Assembly: GCA_033782935.1 (NCBI GenBank)
Contig: JAWQEG010000474.1
Location: 2,294,001 to 2,358,000 of the forward strand
Length of the DNA stretch: 64,000 nucleotides
Direction: 5' to 3'
DNA from: Petrolisthes cinctipes
Lineage: Eukaryota > Arthropoda > Malacostraca > Decapoda > Porcellanidae
Positions within the stretch are counted from its first letter, which is position 1, and every line of letters starts with the position of its first letter. The notes under the pieces are model-generated. The model was given only the letters and a program-made list of their open reading frames with translations. It was not told the origin of the DNA and did no database searches. Of this stretch, positions 49,133-60,707 are shown in pieces. The position numbers and the translations under genes were made by a program.

Positions 49133-52088
49133 AAACTACCAATGGCCCTCAGTCCCGGGCACTCGAAAGAGAGAGGGTGCGAAGAATCTCCCGGTAGCTA
49201 CGTGGAACGTTCGGACAATGAATGAAGAAGGAAAATTAAATATGTTGGTGATGGAGATGAAGAGACTTGACATAAAGATAATGGGAATATCAGAGACGCA
49301 CTGAGATGGGAACGAAGAAGCCTTCACCGATGACGCATACACCATAATAGCCTCAAGTCGAAGAGATGGAGTTAGAAGACAGGGTGTAGCACTGTTGATA
49401 GAGACTGAAACTACAAAAAGTATGACAAACTATCAACAAATTTCAGAGAGACTAATGGGAGCAAGTTTTAAGATGAGAGAGGGTCTTTTAGATGTTCTCC
49501 AAGTTTATGCCCCTGACACTAGTTACCCAGATGAAGAATACCAACGATTTCTTGATGATGTACAAGCATATCTCGATAGAATACAAAGGAACAGTAAAAT
49601 AATATTGATGGGGGACTTCAATGCAAAAATAGGAACAGAAGCAAATGAAGTGTGGCCAGAAGTAGCGGGCAAATATGGCCTTGGAGATAGAAATGAAAGA
49701 GGTGAAATGCTAATGCAATTCTGTGCTATCAATGGACTGGTAATAAGTAACTCCTTTTTCAAGCATCGACCAGGAAGAAGAGCAACCTGGATCTCACCTG
49801 ATGGACGGACTAGAAACCAAATTGACTACATCATTGTAAGCAGAGAAGTAATGAACAACACTAAAAACTCAAGGGTGTACAATTCGGCGGATGTGGGCTC
49901 GGACCACTCCCTGTTGATGGCAAACATAAATATGAAGATGAGGAAGCCACGTAAGAGCAAAACAACTCCCAGACGGTATGATGTAGAGAAGTTGACAGAT
50001 CAGGAGATAAGAAATGAATTTGTTGTAAAGATTGGCGGCGCTTTTGAAGCATTGATAGACCGAATGGAAAACCAAACAGTGCAAAAAGCTTACGAAGAAT
50101 ATGTGAACACTACAAACAAAATAACTGAAGAGACAGTTGGTTACAAGAAGAAAAAGCAAGTTGAGGGGATGCCAAAGGCACTCGAAAACAAATGCAATGA
50201 CAGAAGAGAGGCTCGATTAAAATACCTTAAACAACCATCTAACAACGAACTACGAGAGAACTACAGGACAATAAACAGACAAGTTAAATCAGAAGTGTTG
50301 CAACAGAAAAGATTAACAATGGAGAAAAAGGTAGAGCAGTTAGAGAGAGATTTCAAGAATAACAACAGTCATAATCTCTTTAAGACAGTCAGAGAACTGG
50401 AAAAGAAACCGTATAGACAACTAAACACAATTAAAGACAAAAATGGAACGATTCAATGTGAACAAGAAGAGGTCCTTAGATGTTGGCAAGATCATTTCAC
50501 CACACAGCTGAACACAGAATTTCCTCACAATGACGAAACACCAAACGATGTTCTGGAAGGTGATGCGGAAATTAATGATAACCCACCCACTGAACATGAA
50601 GTGGAAACATCAATAAAATCCCTGAAGAACAAAAAATCCCCAGGATGGGATAATATTACTGCTGAGGTATTAAAGGCTGGTGGGAGGTACATGGTAGAGA
50701 TGCTACAATGTCTGTTCAAAAAGGTATGGGATCTTGAGGATACGCCTGATGATTGGTCTAAGCTGTTAATAAACCCTATACACAAGAAAGGTGATAAACA
50801 AAACCCAGAAAATTACAGGGCAATATCCCTAACATCGGTACCCTGTAAAGTATTCTGCAAGATAGTTCTTTTGAGAATAGAGGGCATATTAGAAGAATCC
50901 GCGAGTGAGAGCCAATTTGGATTTAGAACAGGAAGAGGTACAATAGATGCAATATTTATTGCTAGACAGATACTGGAAAAGGCAAGAGAGCATAATGTCC
51001 CGATACATTTCAACTTTATCGACTTCAAATCAGCTTTTGATACTGTGTGGAGGGAAGCTTTGTGGATATTTCTGAGCTCTGTGGGTGTCAATCAAAGAAT
51101 GATTAATGTTATAAAGAAGATGTATGAGAATACACAGTGCTCTGTGATGATCGGTGGTTCTATGACAGAGTGGTTCTGTGTTAGAGTTGGTGTTAGACAG
51201 GGCTGTATCTTATCACCCGCACTGTTTAACCTGTTCTTGGAGTTTGTGATGAGAGAGCTTAAGAGCATAGACAGAGAGCTAAACTATAGAGAAAAAATGA
51301 GCCTTGACATAAGATACGCTGATGACACTACTTTGTTGTCGGTTATCTTTGGGAAGCTTGGATTATCCACACAAGAACTTGAAACAGCATGCATGAAGTG
51401 GGGACTGAAAATAAACAACAAGAAATGTAAGATTTTAACAGATGGAGATGATAATATTAGAATAGACGGAGAGGAGGTGCAGAGGGTTAATGAGTTTGTC
51501 TTCCTTGGCAGCATGCTACCATTTACTTCAAAGGATGTAAACAGAAGGATAGCTTTGGCATCGGCAGCATTCAGAAGACTGCAGAGAACTGTGTGGTCCA
51601 GAAGAGACATTTCACTAAAGCTCAAAGTCAGGCTGTACAAGAGTTTGATCCTACCAATAGCAATCTATGCAGGAGAAACCTGGACATTAAGAGCAGGGGA
51701 CACAAGAAGACTAGAAGTGTTTGAAATGAGATGCCTGAGAGCCATAATGGGTATAAGAAGAATACAAAGAGTTACTAATGAACATATAAGAAGAGAACTA
51801 AATGTGAATGAAACAATCACTGAAATAATAAGAAGGAAACGGCTGAAATGGTTTGGACACACAATGAGAAGACCACCAGAGAGTTACATCAGGAGAGCGT
51901 ATTGGGGAGATTTCACAGCACGGCGACCTAGGGGGAGACCACCTAAACGATGGAAGGACCAAATTCCTGAAGATCTTGGCCTCCCTCTGCATCGATGTGA
52001 GGAAATGGCCCTGAACAGAGGAGACTGGTGGGAAGGAGCTGTCAGAGGAAGACGCAGAGCAAGGGGTCGATATGACCTACGCCCTTAA
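49122..52088 (+). pseudogene. Endonuclease-reverse transcriptase of the RTE element, one nonsense codon
   Basis: The protein nicks target DNA and copies the element RNA at the nick. The frame starts at ATG 49122 or 49125, after an in-frame stop at 49059, and spans 989 codons. The endonuclease spans roughly residues 24-265: WNVR (N29), ISET (E58), VYAP (Y129), GDFN (D165, N167), QIDY (D235) and GSDH (D261, H262). A basic, coiled-coil-like linker follows (about 270-470). The reverse transcriptase has SPGWD (510), NYRAISL (564-570), QFGFR (598-602), FIDFKSAFD (632-640), RQGC (692-695) and YADD (732-735). The C-terminal part has WFGH (from 910) and GRPPKRW. There is no RNase H domain. Codon 61 (49302-49304) is TGA, right after SETH, where relatives usually have Trp. 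The frame is otherwise open to the end with no frameshift. The break removes most of the endonuclease from any product started at the normal ATG. It could be a recent mutation or a sequencing error. Confidence 0.92.
49302..49304 (+). other. In-frame TGA breaking the endonuclease
   Basis: This TGA falls at codon 61, just after the catalytic Glu of the SET motif. Frame continuity is shown because 49122, 49302 and the rest of the frame share one phase and no other stop occurs up to 52086. A single G-to-A change from TGG explains it. TGG codons are used normally elsewhere in the frame, so a variant genetic code is not suggested. Confidence 0.9.
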
Positions 52089-52101
52089 CTAACTAACTAA
52101 C
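52086..52101 (+). repeat. (TAAC)4 tail containing the stop codon
   Basis: Four TAAC units run from 52086 to 52101 and join the satellite directly. The TAA stop of the retrotransposon frame is the first three bases of the first unit, so the 3' untranslated part is only 13 bases, all simple repeat. Short 3' ends made of tandem repeats are typical of RTE elements, where the reverse transcriptase starts copying from the repeat. Confidence 0.93.
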
Positions 52102-54456
52102 TTCTGTACCCGTTTATATCTCAAACTCTGGCCCTAAACACCCGAAAATTCGATATTTTGGGGTCCCAGAAGCGATCTGTACATGCCTACTCCGTGTTAG
52201 AGTATTTTCAAAATTCAGGCCCAAAACATGCTGAAAATCGATATTTTTGGTGCCCAAAGTCAATATGTGCATGTATCTTCTGTACCCGTTTATATCTCAA
52301 ATTCAGGCTCAAAACACCCGAAAATTCAATATTTTGGGGTCCCAGAAGCAATCTGTACATGCCTACACAGTGCTAGAATATTTTCAAAATATAGGCTAAA
52401 AACATGCTAAAAATCGACATTTTAGGTGCCAAAAATTCGATATCTCAAATTCAGTCCCAAAACACCCGAAAATTCGATATTTAGAGGTCCCAGAAGGTAT
52501 CTGTACATGCCTACTCCGTGTTAGAGTATTTTCAAAATACAGGCCAAAAACATACTGAAAATCGATCTTTTAGGTGCCCAAAAGTCGATATGTGCATGCA
52601 TCTTCTGTACCCGTTTATATCTCAAATTCTGGCCCTAAACACCCGAAAATTCGATATTTAGAGGTCCCAGAAGGTATCTGTACATGCCTACTCCGTGTTA
52701 GAGTATTTTCAAAATACATGCTCAAAACATGCTAAAAATCGATCTTTTAGGTGCCAAAAAGTCGATATCTCAAATTCAGTCCCAAAACACCCGAAAATTC
52801 GATATTTAGGGGTCCCAGAAGCGATCGGTACATGCCTACTCCGTGTTAGAGTATTTTCAAAATACATGCTCAAAACATACTGAAAATCGATCTTTTAGGT
52901 GCACAAAAGTCGATATGTGCATGCATCTTCAGTACCCGTTTATATCTCAAATTCAGGCTCAAAACACCCGAAAATTCAATATTTTGGGGTCCCAGAAGCA
53001 ATCTGTACATGCCTACTCAGTGTTAGAGTATTTTCAAAATACAGGCCCAAAACATGCTGAAAATCGATATTTTAGATGCCCAAAGTCAATATGTGCATGT
53101 ATCTTCTGTACCCGTTTATATCTCAAATTCAGGCTCAAAACACCCGAAAATTCAATATTTTAGGGTCCCAGAAGCAATCTGTACATGCCTACATAGTGCT
53201 AGAATATTTTCAAAATATAGGCTAAAAACATGCTAAAAATCGACATTTAAGGTGCCAAAAAATCGATATCTCAAATTCAGTCCCAAAACACCCGAAAATT
53301 CGATATTTAGAGGTCCCAGAAGGTATCTGTACATGCTTACTTCGTGTTAGAGTATTTTCAAAATACAGGCCAAAAACATACTGAAAATCGATCTTTTAGG
53401 TGCACAAAAGTCGATATCTCAAATTCAGTCCCAAAACACCCGAAAATTCGATATTTAGGGGTCCCAGAAGCGATCTGTACATGCCTACTCCGTGTTAGAG
53501 TATTTTCAAAATACATGCTCAAAACATACTGAAAATCGATCTTTTAGGTGCACAAAAGTCGATATGTGCATGCATCTTCAGTACCCGTTTATATCTCAAA
53601 TTCAGGCTCAAAACACCCGAAAATTCAATATTTTGGGGTCCCAGAAGCATTCTGTACATGCCTACTCAGTGTTAGAGTATTTTCAAAATACAGGCCCAAA
53701 ACATGCTGAAAATCGATATTTTAGATGCCCAAAGTCAATATTCTTCTGTACCCGTTTATATCTCAAATTCAGGCTCAAAACACCCGAAAATTCAATATTT
53801 TGGGGTCCCAGAAGCAATCTGTACATGCCTACACAGTGCTAGAATATTTTCAAAATATAGGCTAAAAACATGCTAAAAATCGACATTTTAGGTGCCAAAA
53901 AATCGATATCTCAAATTCAGTCCCAAAACACCCGAAAATTCGATATTTAGAGGTCCCAGAAGGTATCTGTACATGCTTACTCCGTGTTAAAGTATTTTCA
54001 AAATACAGGCCAAAAACATACTGAAAATCGATCTTTTAGGTGCACAAAAGTCGATATCTCAAATTCAGTCCCAAAACACCCGAAAATTCGATATTTAGGG
54101 GTCCCAGAAGCGATCTGTACATGCCTACTCCGTGTTAGAGTATTTTCAAAATACATGCTCAAAACATACTGAAAATCGATCTTTTAGGTGCACAAAAGTC
54201 GATATGTGCATGCATCTTCAGTACCCGTTTATATCTCAAATTCCGGCCCTAAACACCCGAAAATTCGATATTTAGAGGTCTCAGAAGGTATCTGAACATG
54301 CCTACTCCGTGTTAGAGTATTTTCAAAATACATGCTCAAAACATGCTAAAAATCGATCTTTTAGGTGCCAAAAAGTCGATATCTCAAATTCAGTCCCAAA
54401 ACACCCGAAAATTCGATATTTAGGGGTCCCAGAAGCGATCGGTACATGCCTACTCC

Positions 54457-56070
54457 GTGTTAGAGTATTTTCAAAATACATGCTCAAAACATACTGAAAA
54501 TCAATCTTTTAGGTGCACAAAAGTCGATATGTGCATGCATCTTCAGTACCCGTTTATATCTCAAATTCAGGCTCAAAACACCCGAAAATTCAATATTTTG
54601 GGGTCCCAGAAGCAATCTGTACATGCCTACTCAGTGTTAGAGTATTTTCAAAATACAGGCCCAAAACATGCTGAAAATCGATATTTTAGATGCCCAAAGT
54701 CAATATGTGCATGTATCTTCTGTACCCGTTTATATCTCAAATTCAGGCTCAAAACACCCGAAAATTCAATATTTTGGGGTCCCAGAAGCAATCTGTACAT
54801 GCCTACACAGTGCTAGAATATTTTCAAAATATAGGCTAAAAACATGCTAAAAATCGACATTTTAGGTGCCAAAAAATCGATATCTCAAATTCAGTCCCAA
54901 AACACCCGAAAATTCGATATTTAGAGGTCCCAGAAGGTATCTGTACATGCTTACTCCGTGTTAGAGTATTTTCAAAATACAGGCCAAAAACATACTGAAA
55001 ATCGATCTTTTAGGTGCACAAAAGTCGATATCTCAAATTCAGTCCCAAAACACCCGAAAATTCGATATTTAGGGGTCCCAGAAGCGATCTGTACATGCCT
55101 ACTCCGTGTTAGAGTATTTTCAAAATACATGCTCAAAACATACTGAAAATCGATCTTTTAGGTGCACAAAAGTCGATATGTGCATGCATCTTCAGTACCC
55201 GTTTATATCTCAAATTCAGGCTCAAAACACCCGAAAATTCAATATTTTGGGGTCCCAGAAGCATTCTGTACATGCCTACTCAGTGTTAGAGTATTTTCAA
55301 AATACAGGCACAAAACATGCTGAAAATCGATATTTTAGATGCCCAAAGTCAATATTCTTCTGTACCCGTTTATATCTCAAATTCAGGCTCAAAACACCCG
55401 AACATTCAATATTTTGGGGTCCCAGAAGCAATCTGTACATGCCTACACAGTGCTAGAATATTTTCAAAATATAGGCTAAAAACATGCTAAAAATCGACAT
55501 TTTAGGTGCCAAAAAATCGATATCTCAAATTCAGTCCCAAAACACCCGAAAATTCGATATTTAGAGGTCCCAGAAGGTATCTGTACATGCTTACTCCGTG
55601 TTAAAGTATTTTCAAAATACAGGCCAAAAACATACTGAAAATCGATCTTTTAGGTGCACAAAAGTCGATATCTCAAATTCAGTCCCAAAACGCCCGAAAA
55701 TTCGATATTTAGGGGTCCCAGAAGCGATCTGTACATGCCTACTCCGTGTTAGAGTATTTTCAAAATACATGCTCAAAACATACTGAAAATCGATCTTCTA
55801 GGTGCACAAAAGTCGATATGTGCATGCATCTTCAGTACCCGTTTATATCTCAAATTCAGGCTCAAAACACCCGAAAATTCAATATTTTGGGGTCCCAGAA
55901 GCAATCTGTACATGCCTACACAGTGCTAGAATATTTTCAAAATATAGGCTAAAAACATGCTAAAAATCGACATTTTAGGTGCCAAAAAATCGATATCTCA
56001 AATTAAGTCCCAAAACACCCGAAAATTCGATATTTAGAGGTCCCAGAAGGTATCTGTACATGTTTACTCC
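54457..56070 (+). repeat. 1,614-bp ten-monomer unit, right-hand copy
   Basis: This repeats 52843-54456 in large part and also the left-hand units at 45521 and 47135. It includes the A/C chimeras, the 9-bp-deleted B, CAAAACGCCCG near 55690, AATTAAGTCCC near 56003 and the TGTTTAC variant at 56061-56067. Together with the next monomers it forms the uninterrupted counterpart of the retrotransposon insertion site. Confidence 0.9.
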
Positions 56071-56180
56071 GTGTTAGAGTATTTTCAAAATACAGGCCAA
56101 AAACATACTGAAAATCGATCTTTTAGGTGCCCAAAAGTCGATATGTGCATGCATCTTCTGTACCCGTTTATATCTCAAAC
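56061..56180 (+). other. Paralogous empty site of the retrotransposon insertion
   Basis: TGTTTACTCCGTG at 56061-56073 corresponds to the left flank at 48739-48751, and TTCTGTACCCG starting at 56156 corresponds to the right flank at 52102. The rare variant CTCAAACTCTGGCCC just downstream (about 56174-56188) occurs otherwise only in the right flank near 52122, which ties the two loci together. The 82-88 bp between these points are present here and absent at the filled site. Confidence 0.85.
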
Positions 56181-57071
56181 TCTGGCCCTAAACACCCGAA
56201 AATTCGATATTTTGGGGTCCCAGAAGCGATCTGTACATGCCTACTCCGTGTTAGAGTATTTTAAAAATTCAGGCCTAAAACATGCTGAAAATCGATATTT
56301 TTGGTGCCCAAAGTCAATATGTGCATGTATCTTCTGTACCCGTTTATATCTCAAATTCAGGCTCAAAACACCCGAAAATTCAATATTTTGGGGTCCCAGA
56401 AGCAATCTGTACATGCCTACACAGTTCTAGAATATTTTCAAAATACAGGCCAAAAACATACTGAAAATCGATCTTTTAGGTGCACAAAAGTCGATATCTC
56501 AAATTCAGTCACAAAACACCCGAAACATCGATATTTAGGGGTCCCAGAAGCGATCTGTACATGCCTACTCCGTGTTAGAGTATTTTCAAAATACATGCTC
56601 AAAACATACTGAAAATCGATCTTTTAGGTGCACAAAAGTCGATATGTGCATGCATCTTCAGTACCCGTTTATATCTCAAATTCAGGCTCAAAACACCCGA
56701 AAATTCAATATTTTGGGGTCCCAGAAGCAATCTGTACATGCCTACTCAGTGTTAGAGTATTTTCAAAATACAGGCCCAAAACATGCTAAAATCGATATTT
56801 TTGGTGCCCAAAGTCAATATGTGCATGTATCTTCTGTACCCGTTTATATCTCAAATTCAGGCTCAAAACACCCGAAAATTCAATATTTTGGGGTCCCAGA
56901 AGCAATCTGTACATGCCTACACAGTTCTAGAATATTTTCAAAATATAGGCTAAAAACATGCTAAAAATCGACATTTTAGGTGCCAAAAATTCGATATCTC
57001 AAATTCAGTCCCAAAACACCCGAAAATTCGATATTTAGAGGTCCCAGAAGGTATCTGTACATGCCTACTCC

Positions 57072-58889
57072 GTGTTAGAGTATTTTCAAAATACAGGCCA
57101 AAAACATACTGAAAATCGATCTTTTAGGTGCCCAAAAGTCGATATGTGCATGCATCTTCTGTACCCGTTTATATCTCAAATTCTGGCCCTAAACACCCGA
57201 AAATTCGATATTTTGGGGTCCCAGAAGCGATCTGTACATGCCTACTCCGTGTTAGAGTATTTTCAAAATTCAGGCCCAAAACATGCTGAAAATCGATATT
57301 TTTGGTGCCCAAAGTCAATATGTGCAAGTATCTTCTGTACCCGTTTATATCTCAAATTCAGGCTCAAAACACCCGAAAATTCAATATTTTGGGGTCCCAG
57401 AAGCAATCTGTACATGCCTACTCAGTGCTAGAATATTTTCAAAATATAGGCTAAAAACATGCTAAAAATCGATCTTTTAGGTGCCAAAAATTCGATATCT
57501 CAAATTCAGTCCCAAAACACCCGAAAATTCGATATTTATGGGTCCCAGAAGCTATCTGTACATGCCTACTCCGTGTTAGAGTATTTTCAAAATACATGCT
57601 CAAAACATACTGAAAATCGATCTTTTAGGTGCACAAAAGTCGATATGTGCATGCATCTTCAGTACCCGTTTATATCTCAAATTCTGGCTCAAAACACCCG
57701 AAAATTCAATATTTTGGGGTTCCAGAAGCAATCTGTACATGCCTACTCAGTGTTAGAGTATTTTCAAAATACAGGCCCAAAACATGCTGAAAATCGATAT
57801 TTTAGATGCCCAAAGTCAATATGTGCATGTATCTTCTGTACCCGTTTATATCTCAAATTCAGGCTCAAAACACCCGAAAATTCAATATTTTGGGGTCCCA
57901 TAAGCAATCTGGACATGCCTACACAGTGCTAGAATATTTTCAAAATATAGGCTAAAAACATGCTAAAAATCGACATTTTAGGTGCCAAAAAATCGATATC
58001 TCAAATTCAGTCCCAAAACACCCGAAAATTCGATATTTAGAGGTCCCAGAAGGTATCTGTACATGCCTACTCCGTGTTAGAGTATTTTCAAAATACAGGC
58101 CAAAAACATACTGAAAATCGATCTTTTAGGTGCCCAAAAGTCGATATGTGCATGCATCTTCTGTACCCGTTTATATCTCAAATTCTGGCCCTAAACACCC
58201 GAAAATTCGATATTTTGGGGTCCCAGAAGCGATCTGTACATGCCTACTCCGTGTTAGAGTATTTTCAAAATTCAGGCCCAAAACATGCTGAAAATCGATA
58301 TTTTTGGTGCCCAAAGTCAATATGTGCATGTATCTTCTGTACCCGTTTATATCTCGAATTCAGGCTCAAAACACCCGAAAATTCAATATTTTGGGGTCCC
58401 AGAAGCAATATGTACAGTGCTAGAATATTTTCAAAATATAGGCTAAAAACATGCTAAAAATCGATCTTTTAGGTGCCAAAAATTCGATATCTCAAATTCA
58501 GTCCCAAAACACCCGAAAATTCGATATTTAGGGGTTCCAGAAGCGATCTGTACATGCCTACTCCGTGTTAGAGTATTTTCAAAATACATGCTCAAAACAT
58601 ACTGAAAATCGATCTTTTAGGTGCACAAAAGTCGATATGTGCATGCATCTTCAGTACCCGTTTATATCTCAAATTCTGGCTCAAAACACCCGAAAATTCA
58701 ATATTTTGGGGTCCCATAAGCAATCTGTACATGCCTACACAGTGCTAGAATATTTTCAAAATATAGGCTAAAAACATGCTAAAAATCGACATTTTAGGTG
58801 CCAAAAAATCTATATCTCAAATTCAGTCCCAAAACACCCGAAAATTCGATATTTAGAGGTCCCAGAAGGCATCTGTACATGCCTACTCC
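57072..58889 (+). repeat. 1,818-bp eleven-monomer unit, copy 1
   Basis: Monomers of 177, 176, 148, 177, 176, 148, 177, 166, 148, 177 and 148 bp sum exactly to 1,818. Shared markers with the next copy are GTGCAAGTATC, CCAAAAATTCG, ATTTATGGGTCCC, GGGGTTCCAG, CCCATAAGCAATC and TCTCGAATTCAGG. Confidence 0.9.
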
Positions 58890-60707
58890 GTGTTAGAGTA
58901 TTTTCAAAATACAGGCTAAAAACATACTGAAAATCGATCTTTTAGGTGCCCAAAAGTCGATATGTGCATGCATCTTCTGTACCCGTTTATATCTCAAATT
59001 CTGGCCCTAAACACCCGAAAATTCGATATTTTGGGGTCCCAGAAGCGATCTGTACATGCCTACTCCGTGTTAGAGTATTTTCAAAATTCAGGCCCAAAAC
59101 ATGCTGAAAATCGATATTTTTGGTGCCCAAAGTCAATATGTGCAAGTATCTTCTGTACCCGTTTATATCTCAAATTCAGGCTCAAAACACCCGAAAATTC
59201 AATATTTTGGGGTCCCAGAAGCAATCTGTACATGCCTACTCAGTGCTAGAATATTTTCAAAATATAGGCGAAAAACATGCTAAAAATCGATCTTTTAGGT
59301 GCCAAAAATTCGATATCTCAAATTCAGTCCCAAAACACCCGAAAATTCGATATTTATGGGTCCCAGAAGCGATCTGTACATGCCTACTCCGTGTTAGAGT
59401 ATTTTCAAAATACATGCTCAAAACATACTGAAAATCGATCTTTTAGGTGCACAAAAGTCGATATGTGCATGCATCTTCAGTACCCGTTTATATCTCAAAT
59501 TCTGGCTCAAAACACCCGAAAATTCAATATTTTGGGGTTCCAGAAGCAATCTGTACATGCCTACTCAGTGTTAGAGTATTTTCAAAATACAGGCCCAAAA
59601 CATGCTGAAAATCGATATTTTAGATGCCCAAAGTCAATATGTGCATGTATCTTCTGTACCCGTTTATATCTCAAATTCAGGCTCAAAACACCCGAAAATT
59701 CAATATTTTGGGGTCCCATAAGCAATCTGTACATGCCTACACAGTGCTAGAATATTTTCAAAATATAGGCTAAAAACATGCTAAAAATCGACATTTTAGG
59801 TGCCAAAAAATCGATATCTCAAATTCAGTCCCAAAACACCCGAAAATTCGATATTTAGAGTTCCCAGAAGGTATCTGTACATGCCTACTCCGTGTTAGAG
59901 TATTTTCAAAATACAGGCCAAAAACATACTAAAAATCGATCTTTTAGGTGCCCAAAAGTCGATATGTGCATGCATCTTCTGTACCCGTTTATATCTCAAA
60001 TTCTGGCCCTAAACACCCGAAAATTCGATATTTTGGGGTCCCAGAAGCGATCTGTACATGCCTACTCCGTGTTAGAGTATTTTCAAAATTCAGGCCCAAA
60101 ACATGCTGAAAATCGATATTTTTGGTGCCCAAAGTAAATATGTGCATGTATCTTCTGTACCCGTTTATATCTCGAATTCAGGCTCAAAACACCCGAAAAT
60201 TCAATATTTTGGGGTCCCAGAAGCAATCTGTACAGTGCTAGAATATTTTCAAAATATAGGCTAAAAACATGCTAAAAATCGATCTTTTAGGTGCCAAAAA
60301 TTCGATATCTCAAATTCAGTCCCAAAACACCCTAAAATTCGATATTTAGGGGTTCCAGAAGCGATCTGTACATGCCTACTCCGTGTTAGAGTATTTTCAA
60401 AATACATGCTCAAAACATACTGAAAATCGATCTTTTAGGTGCACAAAAGTCGATATGTGCATGCATCTTCTGTACCCGTTTATATCTCAAATTCTGGCTC
60501 AAAACACCCGAAAATTCAATATTTTGGGGTCCCATAAGCAATCTGTACATGCCTACACAGTGCTAGAATATTTTCAAAGTATAGGCTAAAAACATGCTAA
60601 AAATCGACATTTTAGGTGCCAAAAAATCGATATCTCAAATTCAGTCCCAAAACACCCGAAAATTCGATATTTAGAGGTCCCAGAAGGTATCTGTACATGC
60701 CTACTCC
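58890..60707 (+). repeat. 1,818-bp eleven-monomer unit, copy 2
   Basis: This is a second copy at an offset of 1,818. Private changes include GGCGAAAAACATGC near 59268, AGAGTTCCC near 59859 and CAAAGTAAATATG near 60131. The last change returns near 62607 with its surroundings (offset 2,476), so part of this copy was duplicated again into 62.4-63.1 kb. Confidence 0.88.

Larger units (their letters stand above)
48752..52101 (+). mobile_element. RTE-type non-LTR retrotransposon
   Basis: This 3.35-kb unit has no similarity to the satellite. It consists of a leader of about 370 bp, one long frame encoding an apurinic-type endonuclease followed by a reverse transcriptase, and a (TAAC)4 end with almost no 3' untranslated region. 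The order EN-RT, the absence of an RNase H or a long gag-like first frame, the short tandem-repeat tail and the length near 3.3 kb are typical of the RTE clade. There are no long terminal repeats. The left edge could be anywhere in 48746-48752, because ACCGTG there differs by one base from the satellite TCCGTG. The leader looks nearly complete, so strong 5' truncation is unlikely. It is the only insertion seen in the window. The interrupted frame makes autonomous activity unlikely. Confidence 0.95.

Noticed and set aside
49302..49304. TGA read as an amino acid (variant code or selenocysteine)
   Set aside because: It is the only TGA in the frame, TGG serves for Trp elsewhere in the same frame, and a single G-to-A change explains it.
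49523..51992. Minus-strand open frames inside the retrotransposon
   Set aside because: They are shadows of the plus-strand endonuclease-reverse transcriptase frame. None has a recognisable motif.
48739..52112. Target-site duplication TCTGTAC on both sides of the retrotransposon
   Set aside because: TCTGTAC lies in both flanks, but each copy is the normal satellite sequence at two different monomer positions, as the empty paralog at 56.06-56.16 kb shows.
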